A DNA stretch of 64,000 nt from Candidatus Villigracilis propinquus (GCA_016714565.1 JADKDM010000025.1:1-64000), one strand, 5' to 3'; counted from the first letter of the stretch, positions 10,701 through 19,808 are shown. Made by a program: numbers and translations. Notes: generated from the sequence alone by a model not told the origin.

Positions 10701-11390
10701 CTAGCCGCGTTGGTATTGGATAACGCTCAATTATTATCCGCAGCCGAACATGAGATCGGCGAACGGAGAAAAGCCGAATCTGAACTGCGTCAGGCTAGAG
10801 ACCAATTGGTGAATCTGCATACCGAGCTTGAAAAATCCTATGTGCTGGAACAAAGGCTGGCACGAATTGACTCATTAACCGGCATTAACAACCGCCGTTC
10901 TCTGCTGGAGTCCGCCGAGCGAGAACTGCAAATCGCCATACGCTATCAGCAACCGTTTGCGATCATGCTGTTCGATGTTGACCGATTCAAGAATATAAAC
11001 GACACTTTTGGACACCTTTCGGGAGACCAAGTATTGATGCAGATCGCACAAACTACAAACGATGAGCTCCGTTCCATGGATGTGATCGGTCGGTATGGCG
11101 GCGATGAGTTTATCGTCCTCCTGCCTCAAACCAATTCAATGGATGCGTATGCTCTTGCAGAGCGTATCCACGCGAGTATTTCAGAGATCCAGATGGGATC
11201 TGGGAACAACTTGATCGAACTGGCGATAAGCATCGGTATTACGCAGGTACAACTTCCCACGGCGAGCACTTCCGGGTCTCTGGATGAGCGGGTGGATTCC
11301 GTTGAGCGGATGATCCTGCGCGCTGATCAGGCCTTATATGTCGCCAAACAAACCAGAGACAGCCGCACAATCATCATAGACCCAGAATAG
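7758..11390 (+). CDS. Multi-PAS, GAF and GGDEF diguanylate cyclase
   Basis: A 1210-residue soluble signalling protein. It has PAS-type domains beginning near residues 20, 137, 306, 443, 572 and 698. A coiled coil lies at about 265-305, a GAF domain at about 836-1000 and a GGDEF domain from about 1035. The active-site motif GGDEF is intact at 1114-1118. RSMD at 1105-1108 is the RxxD inhibitory site, so it should make cyclic di-GMP and be inhibited by product. No EAL or HD-GYP domain and no membrane helix is present. The stretch at about 703-715 (RFPVRSWTPSPPK) looks out of frame: a one-base loss near 9865 and a gain near 9900 would restore RFARSIVDAIPAKIAI. Confidence 0.9.
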   Translation: MEPKKSSQKKRLGKSSSGEQVFRLMFENHSAVMLLIEPQTGLILDANPAATVFYGYPKSQLCGMVISQINILPAAQVEAERQKAFKEERNYFIFTHRLANGDKRIVEVHSSPIPLQERQVLFSIIHDITVRKQAEDVMRMGEVKYKAIFENAPIGIFQSTLEGRFQSANPFLAQIYGYDSPEDLIASITNISQQIYVNASERLEFQRILAEQGEVTEFIGENYRKDGTIIWTQTTARAEKDECGNILYYEGFITDVTARKKAEQALQNARDELEQRVKERTEELTQVNGDLRREIGERRQAELELRDSEEKFRSIVEYATNGISLTDEYGMVVEWNPAQENILERTRAEVINRPLWDVQFQSMQPHRRIPEVHKKLTEIFQQMLTTGEVPEHVRDQEITIQTTTGAKRIIRSFVFSIKTANGFRLAGISWDITERRQAQMAQQESLERLQKIASRVPGVVYQYRLRPDGSSCFPFASGAIHEIYRVSPQEVMEDASKVFERIHPDDLDGVAASIHKSAKELTPWKYEYRVKFEDGVIRHLYGNSAPQLEEDGSVLWHGFIADITDRKMLENELQAQRDFATQIINAMGQGLTVTNAEGQFEFVNPAYAHLFGYDTAELIGKYPRDLTVVEDHTTLAEQRHKRRNGETSTYESQIRRIDGSVAQVLITGVPRESNGKFNGAIAVITDLTERKKMEETLRESERFPVRSWTPSPPKIAILDENGLIVAINRAWREMAQNNLEEPALVCEGTNYLGVCDATSGPEGTTAALVAKGIRAVIYGELPSFSIEYSCDTRLNNYWYNLQVTRFVGSGPIRVVVAHEDITARRQAEKRVQKQNGYLSALHQITLDLLDHREMDELFQAIVDRAAVLLDAPFAELMLEEDGELVVQVFTKNQFFQKGERVGRDSAIISWQAFDTKRPVILDEYSAHPHHHKFSYETPIHALAEFPVLVRDKSIGVLALGRSEAGYIFSEEQIKSGVAFAQLAALVLDNAQLLSAAEHEIGERRKAESELRQARDQLVNLHTELEKSYVLEQRLARIDSLTGINNRRSLLESAERELQIAIRYQQPFAIMLFDVDRFKNINDTFGHLSGDQVLMQIAQTTNDELRSMDVIGRYGGDEFIVLLPQTNSMDAYALAERIHASISEIQMGSGNNLIELAISIGITQVQLPTASTSGSLDERVDSVERMILRADQALYVAKQTRDSRTIIIDPE

Positions 11391-11521
11391 GTTCTGGGAA
11401 TTTGCTGTGGATATTTTTATGTTCTGAGGCGGGGCGGGAACAGCAAGGGGGAGAAAATTTTTCCAGAAAACAGGGGCTACCAACAGTTAAGAAAGAAGCG
11501 CGGGGCATATCGTCGAGGAAA

Positions 11522-12073
11522 TCAATCATCCTCTTCCAATCTTTCAAAGAGCCCTTTTACACCGAGTTGTTTTCTATAAAACGACAACAACTCGGCTGCT
11601 TTTTGCTGGAACTGTCGATCCGAATCCCCAAGGGTGGATAATTCATCAAGATGTTCGAGGTGAGCGACAAGCCGCTCGCGGAAGTTGTTATTTGGCGAAG
11701 CGGGCAAAAGCGTTTTCAATTCTTTGATTCTGTCTTTGATCTGTTCGATAATATCCAGCGCTTCGGACAGCGGAGTGCTTTCATCGATGACCTGCTTGAG
11801 TAGTTTGCATTTATAGGTACGGCAGGCATGTGGATAATCTGGCGAAGTATGGATCGGACACTTCCCCGCCCACAGCGGACATGGCAAGCCGAACCCGCGG
11901 TTTTCCGGTTCGACACCGAGCACGTTCAATCCTAAGCCGCGGACGGTTTGCACTTCAACAGATTTGAGCTTTGCCCAGAGAAATAAATGCCCTGTGCAGC
12001 ATAGCCCGCACGTGACGCACAAGGTGTCTGCCGGGGATAGGATTTCATTCGTATCGGTCATGGCGGGAATCAT
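11522..12073 (-). CDS. YkgJ-type cysteine-cluster protein
   Basis: The protein has 183 residues. The N-terminal motif CVTCGLCC (CxxCxxCC) and the later CPLW, GKCPIH and CRTYKC match the YkgJ family, whose cysteines bind zinc or an iron-sulphur cluster. The biochemical role of the family is not settled. The C-terminal half is a charged helical region (ALDIIEQIKDRIKELKTLL; HLEHLDELSTL). The start at 12073 is preferred over 12082 because the -10-like box at 12081-12086 overlaps the earlier codon and lies 7 bases before 12073. No Shine-Dalgarno is present, so the message is probably leaderless. Confidence 0.75.
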   Translation of the reverse strand: MIPAMTDTNEILSPADTLCVTCGLCCTGHLFLWAKLKSVEVQTVRGLGLNVLGVEPENRGFGLPCPLWAGKCPIHTSPDYPHACRTYKCKLLKQVIDESTPLSEALDIIEQIKDRIKELKTLLPASPNNNFRERLVAHLEHLDELSTLGDSDRQFQQKAAELLSFYRKQLGVKGLFERLEEDD

Positions 12074-12080
12074 ATCCTGC

Positions 12081-12086
12081 ATTTTA
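12081..12086 (-). promoter_or_regulatory. -10 box of leaderless YkgJ-type gene
   Basis: TAAAAT on the reverse strand ends 7 bases before the ATG at 12073, so transcription should start at or very near the start codon. Confidence 0.5.
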
Positions 12087-12093
12087 CAAATAA

Positions 12094-12122
12094 GAAAGCG
12101 GGCGTACTAAACGCCCGCTTTC
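12094..12122 (-). terminator. Intrinsic terminator after ALDH7 gene
   Basis: A perfect 12-bp stem GAAAGCGGGCGT/ACGCCCGCTTTC with a 5-base loop, followed on the reverse strand by TTATTT. It lies just after the ALDH7 stop and before the promoter of the YkgJ-type gene. Confidence 0.75.
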
Positions 12123-12125
12123 TGT

Positions 12126-13648
12126 TTATTCTCCGAACTTGATACCCTGCGCCAAAGGCAAATCCTTCGACCAGTTGATGGTATTGGTCTGACGACGCAT
12201 ATACGTCTTCCATGCATCTGAACCAGATTCGCGACCGCCTCCTGTTTCTTTCTCGCCGCCGAATGCGCCGCCAATCTCCGCGCCCGATGTGCCGATGTTG
12301 ACATTGGCAATACCGCAATCAGAACCGCCCACTGAAAGGAAGGTTTCCGCTTCGCGCATCGAATCTGTGAAGATGGCGCTGGAAAGTCCCTGCGGAACAT
12401 CGTTGTGAATATGAAGCGCCTCTTCGATGGTTTCATAATCCAGCACGTATAAAATCGGTGCGAAAGTTTCCGTCTTGACGATCTCCGTTTGCGTAGGCAT
12501 TTTGATGATGGTGGGCTGCACAAAATTTGGCCCAACTTTTGAAAGCATCTCTCCACCTGCAAGCACTTCGCCGCCATCGGCTTTGGCTTTGTTGACCGCA
12601 TCCATCATTTCTTCTACAGAAGTATTCACCACCAGCGGCCCCATCAACGTATCCAATTGAAGCGGGTCGCCAATGCGGACTTGTTTGTAGGCATTGACGA
12701 GTTTTTGAGTCAATTCTTTTGAAATGGACTTGTGTGCAATAATGCGGCGCGTGGATGTGCAGCGCTGTCCCGCCGTGCCAACGGCGCCAAACAAAATCGC
12801 GCGGGTTGCCATTTCAAGATCGGCCTTGGCAGTGACAATGATTGCATTATTCCCGCCTAATTCCAAAATTGTTTTTCCAAAGCGGCGCGCCACGGTTTCA
12901 GAAACATGAATACCCACTTGCGTGGAACCAGTAAATGAAATCAGCGGAACGCGCTTATCGTTCAACATCAACTCACCTACATCACGGCCGGAGCCGATGG
13001 CAAGATTGAAAATCCCAGACAGGCCGTGATCTGCCATCACTTTATTCGCAATATGCGTCACCGCAACCGCAGTAAGCGGCGTATAAGAAGACGGCTTCCA
13101 AATCACGGTGTCACCGCAAATGGCGGCGAGCGCAGAGTTCCACGACCAAACCGCCACAGGGAAATTGAACGCCGTCACGAGTCCCAAAATCCCAAGCGGG
13201 TGCCATTGTTCATACATGCGGTGCGATGGGCGCTCCGAATGCATCGACAGTCCATACAACATGCGGCTCTGCCCCACCGCGAAATCGCAAATATCGATCA
13301 TCTCCTGCACTTCACCATGACCTTCCGCGCGGATCTTGCCCATCTCCACGGTGACGAGGTCGCCGAGCGGTTCTTTGAACTCACGCAAAGCATTTCCCAA
13401 ATCGCGGACAAGATCGCCTCTTTTCGGCGCTGGAAGCTGCCTCCATTTAGAAAAGCAGTTTGCGCCGCTGAGGCCACTTTCTCGTAAGACTCAGGCGTGG
13501 CTTGAATAATTTTCGCCAAAGCCTCGCCTGTCGTTGGATTGTAAGAAATTAGTTCCTTGCCATTCTTGTCCATCAACCAGCCATCCACGCCAGTGCTTGC
13601 GCCTGCGTTAACAGGTTGAATATTTAACTTTTCGAGAAGGGATTTCAT
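12126..13648 (-). CDS. Aldehyde dehydrogenase family 7 (aminoadipate semialdehyde type), one frameshift
   Basis: Joined over one frameshift this is a 507-residue NAD(P)-dependent aldehyde dehydrogenase. ELGGNNAI carries the catalytic glutamate and GQRCTSTRR the nucleophilic cysteine. The pairing ELGGNNA plus AGQRCTSTRR is typical of ALDH7 (antiquitin, AmaB), which oxidises alpha-aminoadipate semialdehyde in lysine breakdown. Other aldehydes are possible. MKSLLEKLNIQPVNAG at 13648 is preceded by GGAG and is the likely start. The frame is lost at 13446-13448: four T instead of three would give AFLKWRQLPAPKRGDLV, the expected family sequence, so one base is probably missing. No lysine-pathway gene lies beside it. 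Confidence 0.85.
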
Positions 13649-13774
13649 GGGAGTCTCCGTGATCTGAATTTTCAAAGATTCTAGCATGAAAAAAGAAAAG
13701 GATGAATTTTGAATAATGCAACATTATCGTTCGTACTCCTTCGAGCTTTTGTGGTTCAGTTTTTAAAGCGGGAT

Positions 13775-13780
13775 TACAAT
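13775..13780 (+). promoter_or_regulatory. -10 box of leaderless thioesterase gene
   Basis: TACAAT ends 6 bases before the ATG at 13787. There is no Shine-Dalgarno sequence, which supports transcription from the start codon itself and decides the start against the upstream ATG at 13709. Confidence 0.55.
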
Positions 13781-13786
13781 AAACTT

Positions 13787-14227
13787 ATGAAAAGACAAAT
13801 TCCCTATCACGGTTGGTGTTTCGTATGCGGGCCAGACAACCCGCACGGCATTGGCATCACCATGTTCGTGGATGACGATGGCGTGCTCACTTCTGAATTC
13901 ACATTGAATGAAGCGCATCAAGGTCCGCCGGGACATACCCACGGCGGAGCATCCGCGGCGATATTGGATGAGGTCATGGGATTGGTGGTTTGGGCGGCGG
14001 GGCATCAGGTGGTGGCTGCAAATATCAATATCAACTACCGCAAACCTCTTCCCCTGCATCAACCGCTTTTGGCCGAAGCACGCATCACCGAGGTTGGCGA
14101 GAGAAAAATAATCAGCGTGGGAGAAATCAAATTGGCTGATTCAACTGCCGCCGTGAGTGGAAGCGGGGTGTACGTCATCGCGCCACATTTATTTGAAGCA
14201 TCACGATTGAAAGGAGCAGCTTCATGA
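13787..14227 (+). CDS. Hotdog-fold thioesterase (PaaI/4HBT type)
   Basis: A 146-residue single hotdog domain. HTHGGASAAILDEVMG is the conserved PaaI-type segment, in which the HGG turn and the acidic residue after it form the active site. The later strand ANININYRKPLPLHQPLLAEA is the usual dimer-forming strand. Such enzymes hydrolyse acyl-CoA thioesters, but the substrate cannot be read from sequence. WCFVCGPDNPHGIG near the N-terminus is common in this subgroup. The gene overlaps the racemase by 4 bases (ATGA), so the two are translationally coupled. Confidence 0.8.
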   Translation: MKRQIPYHGWCFVCGPDNPHGIGITMFVDDDGVLTSEFTLNEAHQGPPGHTHGGASAAILDEVMGLVVWAAGHQVVAANININYRKPLPLHQPLLAEARITEVGERKIISVGEIKLADSTAAVSGSGVYVIAPHLFEASRLKGAAS

Positions 14228-14919
14228 AAACCATCGGGTTGATCGGCGGGATGAGTTGGGAATCTTCCATCGAGTATTATCGCATCATCAATGAAACCGC
14301 GAAGGAAAAGCTGGGCGGACTGCACTCGGCAAAAAGTTTGATGGTGACCGTGGACTTTGCTGAGATCGAAAAATTACAGCATGAAGACCGCTGGGACGAG
14401 GCTGGGCAAATTTTGGTTGAATGTGCGCAAGACCTCGAACGCGGCGGCGCGGATTTTATTGTGCTGTGTACCAACACCATGCACAAACTTGCGGATCAGA
14501 TCATTGCCAATGTGAATATCCCCTTTTTGCACATCGCAGACGCCACCGCAGAAAAAATTAAAACGGCTGGAATAAAAAGGATCGGTCTGCTTGGCACGCG
14601 CTTTACAATGGAGCACGATTTTTACAAAGGCCGCCTGATTCAAAATTTTGGTCTGGATGTTCTCGTGCCCAACGAGGCGGATCGGGAAATTGTTCACCGC
14701 GTGATCTATGATGAATTGGTGCTGGGAAAGATCGTGGATGGTTCAAGGGAAGAATATAAGCGTATTATGGAATTGCTTATCGCACAGGGCGCGGAGGGCA
14801 TCATCCTCGGCTGCACCGAAATTGAATTGCTCGTCAACCAAAGCGACAGCCGTGCGCCGCTTTTCCCAACGACATTGATCCATGCAGTTTCTGCAGTGGA
14901 ATATGCTCTCAAGGACTAA
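14224..14919 (+). CDS. Aspartate/glutamate racemase family protein
   Basis: A 231-residue protein of the cofactor-independent aspartate/glutamate racemase family. The two catalytic cysteines are C82 in VLCTNTMH and C197 in LGCTEIELL. The N-terminal MKTIGLIGGMSWESSIEYYR is the family start. Members interconvert L- and D-aspartate or related amino acids (YgeA-type broad racemases also belong here), supplying D-amino acids for peptidoglycan or other uses. It is coupled to the upstream thioesterase by an ATGA overlap. Its TAA is directly followed by the ATG of the next lipoprotein. Confidence 0.85.
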   Translation: MKTIGLIGGMSWESSIEYYRIINETAKEKLGGLHSAKSLMVTVDFAEIEKLQHEDRWDEAGQILVECAQDLERGGADFIVLCTNTMHKLADQIIANVNIPFLHIADATAEKIKTAGIKRIGLLGTRFTMEHDFYKGRLIQNFGLDVLVPNEADREIVHRVIYDELVLGKIVDGSREEYKRIMELLIAQGAEGIILGCTEIELLVNQSDSRAPLFPTTLIHAVSAVEYALKD

Positions 14920-15375
14920 ATGAAGTATTTCTCTTTTATAGTTCCACTTTTGCTATTAAGTGCCTGCCTCGCCGCCCCCACGCCGGAACCCACGGCCACT
15001 GTGGCTGTTCCGATCATCATACAAGTTGAAGAAAACCCGTACAGGCCACAATCAAAAGATGTTGGTGCAAAAATTGCAGGCGCGATCGTTGACAACACAA
15101 GTCTGGTTGAGCGCTTTGACCTTGATCCCTTTCGTGTGGAGTTGAGCATCTCCGGTTCTGTGCCAAGTGTGTGCAATGAACTGCGGATCGATGTTGCCCC
15201 GCCGAATGCAAGTTATCAAATTTTCATTGAGGTATACAGCTTGATAAGCAAGGGAGTAAACTGCGACAATGTCTTTCAGCAGTTTGAAGCCAGCCTGCTG
15301 CTGGGTGTTTATTCAGATGGAAGATATACCGTATGGGTCAATGATGGATATGCAGGAGATTTCATAACTTATTAA
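14920..15375 (+). CDS. Putative lipoprotein, paralogue 1
   Basis: A 151-residue protein with signal peptide MKYFSFIVPLLLLSAC, where LSAC is a lipobox. A Thr/Pro linker (TPEPTATV) and a beta-rich domain follow. The segments VELSISGSVPSVCNELRIDVAPPNASYQIFIEVYS and GVYSDGRYTVWVNDG recur in the next gene (LVGSLPTPCNQLRVAVSPPDAD; FPEGKYTLWVNGE), so the two are tandem duplicates. No known domain name can be given. Its ATG abuts the racemase stop (TAAATG). Confidence 0.65.
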   Translation: MKYFSFIVPLLLLSACLAAPTPEPTATVAVPIIIQVEENPYRPQSKDVGAKIAGAIVDNTSLVERFDLDPFRVELSISGSVPSVCNELRIDVAPPNASYQIFIEVYSLISKGVNCDNVFQQFEASLLLGVYSDGRYTVWVNDGYAGDFITY

Positions 15376-15421
15376 TGAAACTTATTACAGGTGGAGAACG
15401 TCTGAGTGACAAGGAGTTGCC

Positions 15422-15881
15422 ATGAAAAAAATAATTGCGCTATTGCTTGTTCTGATCTTTGCATTAACCGCCTGTATACCAGATGCAGATGAACCCGTTA
15501 GTACAGATCCCGCTTACACAAATACATCCATTCCATCTGAACAGAATTCGTACCTACCCAAAACAGAAGACCAAAGCCTGACCCGCAGCGCAGTCTTTGT
15601 GGATTTCAAGGAAATGCTTACGTTGGAAAGTTTTCCACTGCAATTTATGCTGCACCTTGTGGGCAGCCTGCCCACACCCTGCAACCAATTGCGCGTGGCC
15701 GTCAGCCCGCCTGACGCTGACAAAAAAGATACTAGTGGATGTGTATTCCGTCTCAGACCCCGACAAAATGTGTATTCAAGTTATTGAGCCTTTTGATGTC
15801 AATATTCCACTTGGGAGTTTTCCCGAAGGCAAATACACGCTTTGGGTAAACGGTGAAATGGTCGCGGAATTCCAATCATAA
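15422..15881 (+). CDS. Putative lipoprotein, paralogue 2, one frameshift
   Basis: The expected protein has 152 residues with signal MKKIIALLLVLIFALTAC (lipobox LTAC), and an AAGGAG site precedes the ATG. The frame breaks in the A-run at 15722-15727: removing one A continues the reading as DADKILVDVYSVSDPDKMCIQVIEPF, ending in EGKYTLWVNGEMVAEFQS. The C-terminus then matches the upstream paralogue, so an extra A in the consensus is likely. It was probably produced by tandem duplication, and the function is unknown. Confidence 0.65.
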
Positions 15882-15912
15882 TTATCGTTTTGAAAAAGAG
15901 GTTTTAATTTTT

Positions 15913-15980
15913 GGCCGCTAATTTTCGCGAATTTCACTAATTTTAAAAACAATTCGCGAAAATTAGCGCAATTAGCGGCT
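15913..15980. repeat. AT-rich palindromic repeat (GCTAATTTTCGCGAA type)
   Basis: Left arm GGCCGCTAATTTTCGCGAATT and right arm AATTCGCGAAAATTAGCGC plus AATTAGCGGCT form an imperfect palindrome with one arm 9 bases longer. A shorter relative lies at 36588-36617. It fills the space between two convergent genes and may act as a terminator-like hairpin. Confidence 0.6.
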
Positions 15981-15988
15981 AAAGATTT

Positions 15989-16465
15989 CTACTCCATTCT
16001 GCTGACCGTGCCGATCTTTGCATTCACCAGCTTCACCAGATCCCCCACACCCAATTTAATATCCAACCCGCGCTGCCCGCCTGAGATATAAATTTCATCG
16101 AAGGATTGCGCAGCCGAATCGATCACCACCTGAAAGCCTTTGTTGATCAGCGCCAGCGGAGAAATGCCGCCCGCCTGCAAACCGGTCAACTGCTCGGCTT
16201 CGCGTTCACTGGGCAGATGCATTTTCTTCTCACCTAAAAACGACGCCAGCATTTTCAAATCCACCACGTGCGGGGCGGGAATCACCGTCAGCACCGGCTT
16301 GCCTTTTTCACGCTTCGTGACGATGGTCTTGAAGACCTGCTCTGCTGGCGCGCCCATCAATTGGGCAACCTCCACCGCGCCGAGTTTTTCGGCGGGCACT
16401 TCGTGCGTGGAATATTTCACCTTGCGCGAATCCAAAAATCTTGTGACATTATTTGTGATGGTCAT
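15989..16465 (-). CDS. Aminoacyl-tRNA deacylase of the YbaK/ProX family
   Basis: A 158-residue protein with one YbaK/aminoacyl-tRNA deacylase domain. The N-terminal NNVTRFLDSRKVKYSTHEVPAEK and the segment VFKTIVTKREKGKPVLTVIPA (with the catalytic lysine region) are typical, as is the C-terminal YISGGQRGLDIKLGVGDLVKLV. YbaK hydrolyses Cys-tRNA(Pro) formed by prolyl-tRNA synthetase, and relatives clear other mischarged tRNAs. The start at 16465 gives the family-length protein; the reading from 16486 adds seven residues. It is divergent from the small membrane protein gene at 16510. Confidence 0.8.
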   Translation of the reverse strand: MTITNNVTRFLDSRKVKYSTHEVPAEKLGAVEVAQLMGAPAEQVFKTIVTKREKGKPVLTVIPAPHVVDLKMLASFLGEKKMHLPSEREAEQLTGLQAGGISPLALINKGFQVVIDSAAQSFDEIYISGGQRGLDIKLGVGDLVKLVNAKIGTVSRME

Positions 16466-16509
16466 GTGATATAAAATCCTGTACAATTATATACATAAAG
16501 GAGGCTGTC

Positions 16510-16863
16510 ATGTCCGATCAGGAACAGGAAAGACTCAAAAGACTCCGCGAGAAACAACTTCAGGCGCGCGACCCGCTTGTCAAACAGCGCAACTTCCAAC
16601 ACAGCAGTTCCGTCAAAGAAAAACGGATGCGCAAACCCTTCTCCCTTGCCAAGGCGTGGAAGAAGGACATTCCCCACATCATAAAAGCCCCATTGTACGG
16701 CCTGCTTCTCGGCGTTGTCGTCATCTTTGTTCTGCCAATGCTTTGGGTCTCACCCTACGCAATTTATGCGGGCGCAGGGATAACCCTTCTGCTGATCATC
16801 TTTGGAGCGATTATGGGAAATTCACTGGACCTGCGCGACGATATCAAAGACCACATCAAATAG
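16510..16863 (+). CDS. Small two-helix membrane protein of unknown function
   Basis: A 117-residue protein with a strong AAAGGAGG ribosome binding site. A highly charged N-terminal half (QEQERLKRLREKQLQARD...) is followed by two membrane helices (YGLLLGVVVIFVLPMLWV; YAIYAGAGITLLLIIFGAIMG) and a short acidic/basic tail (DLRDDIKDHIK). I do not recognise the family. The topology, with long cytoplasmic ends and one hairpin, fits a membrane scaffold or regulator, but this is inference. The next gene starts 81 bases later. Confidence 0.6.
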   Translation: MSDQEQERLKRLREKQLQARDPLVKQRNFQHSSSVKEKRMRKPFSLAKAWKKDIPHIIKAPLYGLLLGVVVIFVLPMLWVSPYAIYAGAGITLLLIIFGAIMGNSLDLRDDIKDHIK

Positions 16864-16944
16864 ACGACGGACTGCGCTTCGCTCTTAATCTCGAAACTGA
16901 TTCTGCACAATAATCATTATCCACACCCAACCATTGGAGGCAAC

Positions 16945-17397
16945 ATGATCAGCACGGAAATTCTTTCCCAGTTCAATTTATTCAACGGACTTTCAGAAGC
17001 ACTGCTCAAAGAGATCGCAGCCATGAGCAAGGAAGTTTCGTACAAGAATGATGAGTTCGTTTTCCGCGAGGGTGAAACAGCGGAAAATTTGCATTTACTC
17101 GTCAAAGGAAGTGTTGCCTTGCGAGTCAAATTGACTTCACGCCCTGAGAGTGTGACCGTTTCCTTTATTTCTACACCGTTCCAAAGCTTTGGCTGGTCTG
17201 GCGTGGTGCCGCCCTTCCACTACACTTCCAGCGCGCAATGCGACGAGGACTCGGAAATGTTGACCATTCCATCCGCGGCATTCATGAAGCTGCTGGAGCA
17301 GAATCCCGAAGCAGGTTTCAAGGTCATGCAGCGGATTACCGTTATTATTGCAGACCGCTTGAGGAATAGCCACCAGGCGCTGTTGAAGACGATCTAA
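16945..17397 (+). CDS. Cyclic nucleotide-binding (Crp-type) sensor domain protein
   Basis: The 150 residues form a single cNMP-binding domain, beginning LSQFNLFNGLSEALLKEIA and continuing KNDEFVFREGETAENLHLLVKGSVALRV. There is no helix-turn-helix after it, unlike Crp/Fnr regulators. The phosphate-binding cassette is not well conserved (FQSFGWSGVVPPFHYTSSAQ), so the ligand may not be cAMP. GGAGG precedes the ATG. Such free-standing domains often regulate a partner, but no partner is evident here. Confidence 0.75.
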   Translation: MISTEILSQFNLFNGLSEALLKEIAAMSKEVSYKNDEFVFREGETAENLHLLVKGSVALRVKLTSRPESVTVSFISTPFQSFGWSGVVPPFHYTSSAQCDEDSEMLTIPSAAFMKLLEQNPEAGFKVMQRITVIIADRLRNSHQALLKTI

Positions 17398-17466
17398 CAT
17401 CAGAGTAGGAAAAAGCAGCAGGAAACAGAGGCAGGTATGGGCGCGACACGAAGCGTCCATCCTGTT

Positions 17467-17494
17467 TTGATTCTATAATCCAAAGTAGTACAAT
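17467..17494 (+). promoter_or_regulatory. Promoter of leaderless relA/spoT
   Basis: TTGATT at 17467-17472, a 16-base spacer and TACAAT at 17489-17494. The -10 box ends 7 bases before the ATG at 17502 and no ribosome binding site is present. A second TATAAT lies at 17474-17479. Confidence 0.5.
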
Positions 17495-17501
17495 TATCCG
17501 A

Positions 17502-19726
17502 ATGAAAACAGCCACCGCAACAATTCCGCTTGAAAAACTTTTAGAGCAACTCCCAGACACGTACACTGTTGCAGACCGCGAGTTGGTGCAGCGTGCTTAT
17601 ATCTTGGCGGAGGAGGCGCACCGTGAGCAAAAGCGGCATTCGGGCGAGCCGTACATCAATCACTGCATTGCGGTGGCGAGCATTCTCGCGGAGTTGAAAG
17701 TGCCGTCGGAAGTGATCGCTGCGGGGCTGTTGCACGACACGGTGGAAGATACGAGCATCACTCTGGCGGACATCCGCCGCGACTTTGGGGACACCGTAAA
17801 AATTCTAGTGGACGGCGTGACCAAGCTCACCCACCTTCCGCGAGTCTCGCGCGGCGACCAGCACGCTGAAAATGGAAACAACAGCAACGAACCCGAAGAA
17901 CCCGTGATCGAGCCTGCGCTGTTGGGCCGCAAAGAGGATATGATCTCGGAAACACTGCGCAAGACATTCCTCGCCATGGGCGAAGATGTGCGTGTGGTGC
18001 TGATCAAGCTGGCGGATCGTTTACATAATATGCGCACGCTTGGGCACATGCCCGAGCACAAACGTCAGCGCATAGCACAGGAAACGCTGGATATTTTTGC
18101 CCCGCTCGCAAACCGACTCGGCATCTGGCAGATCAAGTGGGAATTGGAAGATCTCGGCTTTCGACATGTGAACCCTGAGAAATATAAGGAGATCGCAGAA
18201 CTGCTGGCGGAAAAAAGACCAGACCGCGAAGCGCAGTTGGAAGCGATAAAAGAAAGCCTGTTAAAACTGCTTGAGAAGAATAACATCAAAGCAGAGATCA
18301 GCGGACGCCCCAAACATATTTATTCGATATTCAAAAAGATGCAAAAAAGGATAAACCTTTCAATATGCTGCATGATGTGCGTGCGGTGCGGTTGATTGTA
18401 TCTGACGTGCCTTCATGCTATGCCGCACTGGGTGTCATCCACACCACGTGGCGTCCCATTCCTGGTGAGTTCGATGATTACATCGCCGCGCCGAAGGATA
18501 ACTTTTACCAGTCGCTGCATACGGCTGTTGTATACGAAGATAAACGTCCGCTTGAGGTGCAGATCCGCACTCACGAGATGCATTTGAGTGCGGAATACGG
18601 TATTGCCGCACACTGGCGCTATAAGGAAGGCACGAAGCATTCCGACAAAAATTTTGAGCAGCGGGTCAATTCTCTGCGTTCGATGATGGAATGGCGTTCG
18701 GATGTGAACGACGCGGCCGAGTTCGTCGAATCCATGCGCAGCGATGTGTTTCAAGACCGCGTGTATATTTTCACCCCGCGCGGTGACATTATTGACCTGC
18801 CTGCCGGTTCCACCCCTATTGACTTTGCTTATCACGTCCACACGGATATCGGTCATCGCTGCCGCGGGGCGCGGGTGAACGGCAAGCTCGTTCCGCTTTA
18901 TCAGGAATTGAAGACGGGCGACCAAATCGAGATCCTTACCACCAAACGCGGCGGTCCCAGCCGTGACTGGTTGAATGTGAATCTCGGGCTGGTGCGGACG
19001 TCCCGTGCGCGCTCGAAGATCAAGGTCTGGTTCAAGAAGCAGGAAGATGAACAGAATCTGGCGCAGGGACGCGACACACTTGAACGCGAACTGCAACGGC
19101 TCGGGCTGACGGAAGTCAACTACGAAAAGCTGGCGCGTGACATGGGTTATAAAATTCCAGATGAATTGTTCATTGCGCTTGGCTGCAGCGACCTGTCCAT
19201 CAGCAAGATCATCAGGCAATTTTCCGAAGCCGATGTCACAGAGGAAATTCTCGCGGTGAATGCGCCTTCCTCTCCCAAAACTTCCACTGATGCGGTGGAG
19301 GTGGTTGGGCTGAAAGGCATGCTTTCCACCATGGCGCGCTGCTGCAACCCCATGCCCGGCGACCAGATCGTGGGCTTCATCACTCGTGGACGTGGCGCAA
19401 CCATCCACCGGCAGGATTGCCCGAACATTCTGCAAACCAAAGACCGTGAGCGCATTCTACAAGTGGGCTGGGGTCACGTGGAACGGACATATCCCGTACC
19501 GGTGAATATCAAAGCCTATGACCGGCAGGGACTGGTGAGCGATATCTCCAACCTGCTTGCGGATGAAAATATCAACATCGCAAATGTGACGGTGAACGTC
19601 AACCGCAGCATTGCCGACCTGCGCCTGATCATTGAAGTGAAGGACATCTCCCAGCTTAGCCGTGTGCTCACGCGCATCGAGAATTTGCCGAATGTGATGG
19701 AAGCACACCGCATCAACCCGGGGTAA
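17502..19726 (+). CDS. relA: Bifunctional (p)ppGpp synthetase/hydrolase RelA/SpoT, one frameshift
   Basis: Joined over one frameshift it has 741 residues in the order HD hydrolase, synthetase, TGS and ACT. The hydrolase motif LLHDTVEDT is intact (H78, D79, E82, D83). The synthetase part contains LEVQIRT and EYGIAAHW, the TGS domain starts at DRVYIFTPRGDIIDLP and the ACT domain ends the protein. It makes and degrades the alarmone (p)ppGpp in response to starvation. The frame is lost at the A-run 18343-18348: seven A instead of six would give KKMQKKDKPFNMLHDVRAV, the expected family sequence. One base is therefore very probably missing from the consensus. Confidence 0.93.
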
Positions 19727-19787
19727 TTCAAAGCGTACTGCTGAAAAGTTTAACGATTCAAAAACAATTCCAAGGGTGTGCATGGGG

Positions 19788-19793
19788 TATAAT
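19788..19793 (+). promoter_or_regulatory. -10 box before moeA
   Basis: TATAAT lies 15 bases before the ATG at 19809, so the leader is at most about 8 bases and has no Shine-Dalgarno sequence. Confidence 0.45.
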
Positions 19794-19808
19794 CGCGGCG
19801 CATTCAAC

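Noticed and set aside
11382..11400. Hairpin over the stop codon of the PAS/GGDEF gene as a terminator
   Set aside because: The stem is only 7 bp and no T-run follows.
18413..19435. Long reverse ORF (340 codons) opposite relA
   Set aside because: It is antisense to a clearly conserved gene, has shadow-like composition and no recognisable domain or ribosome binding site.
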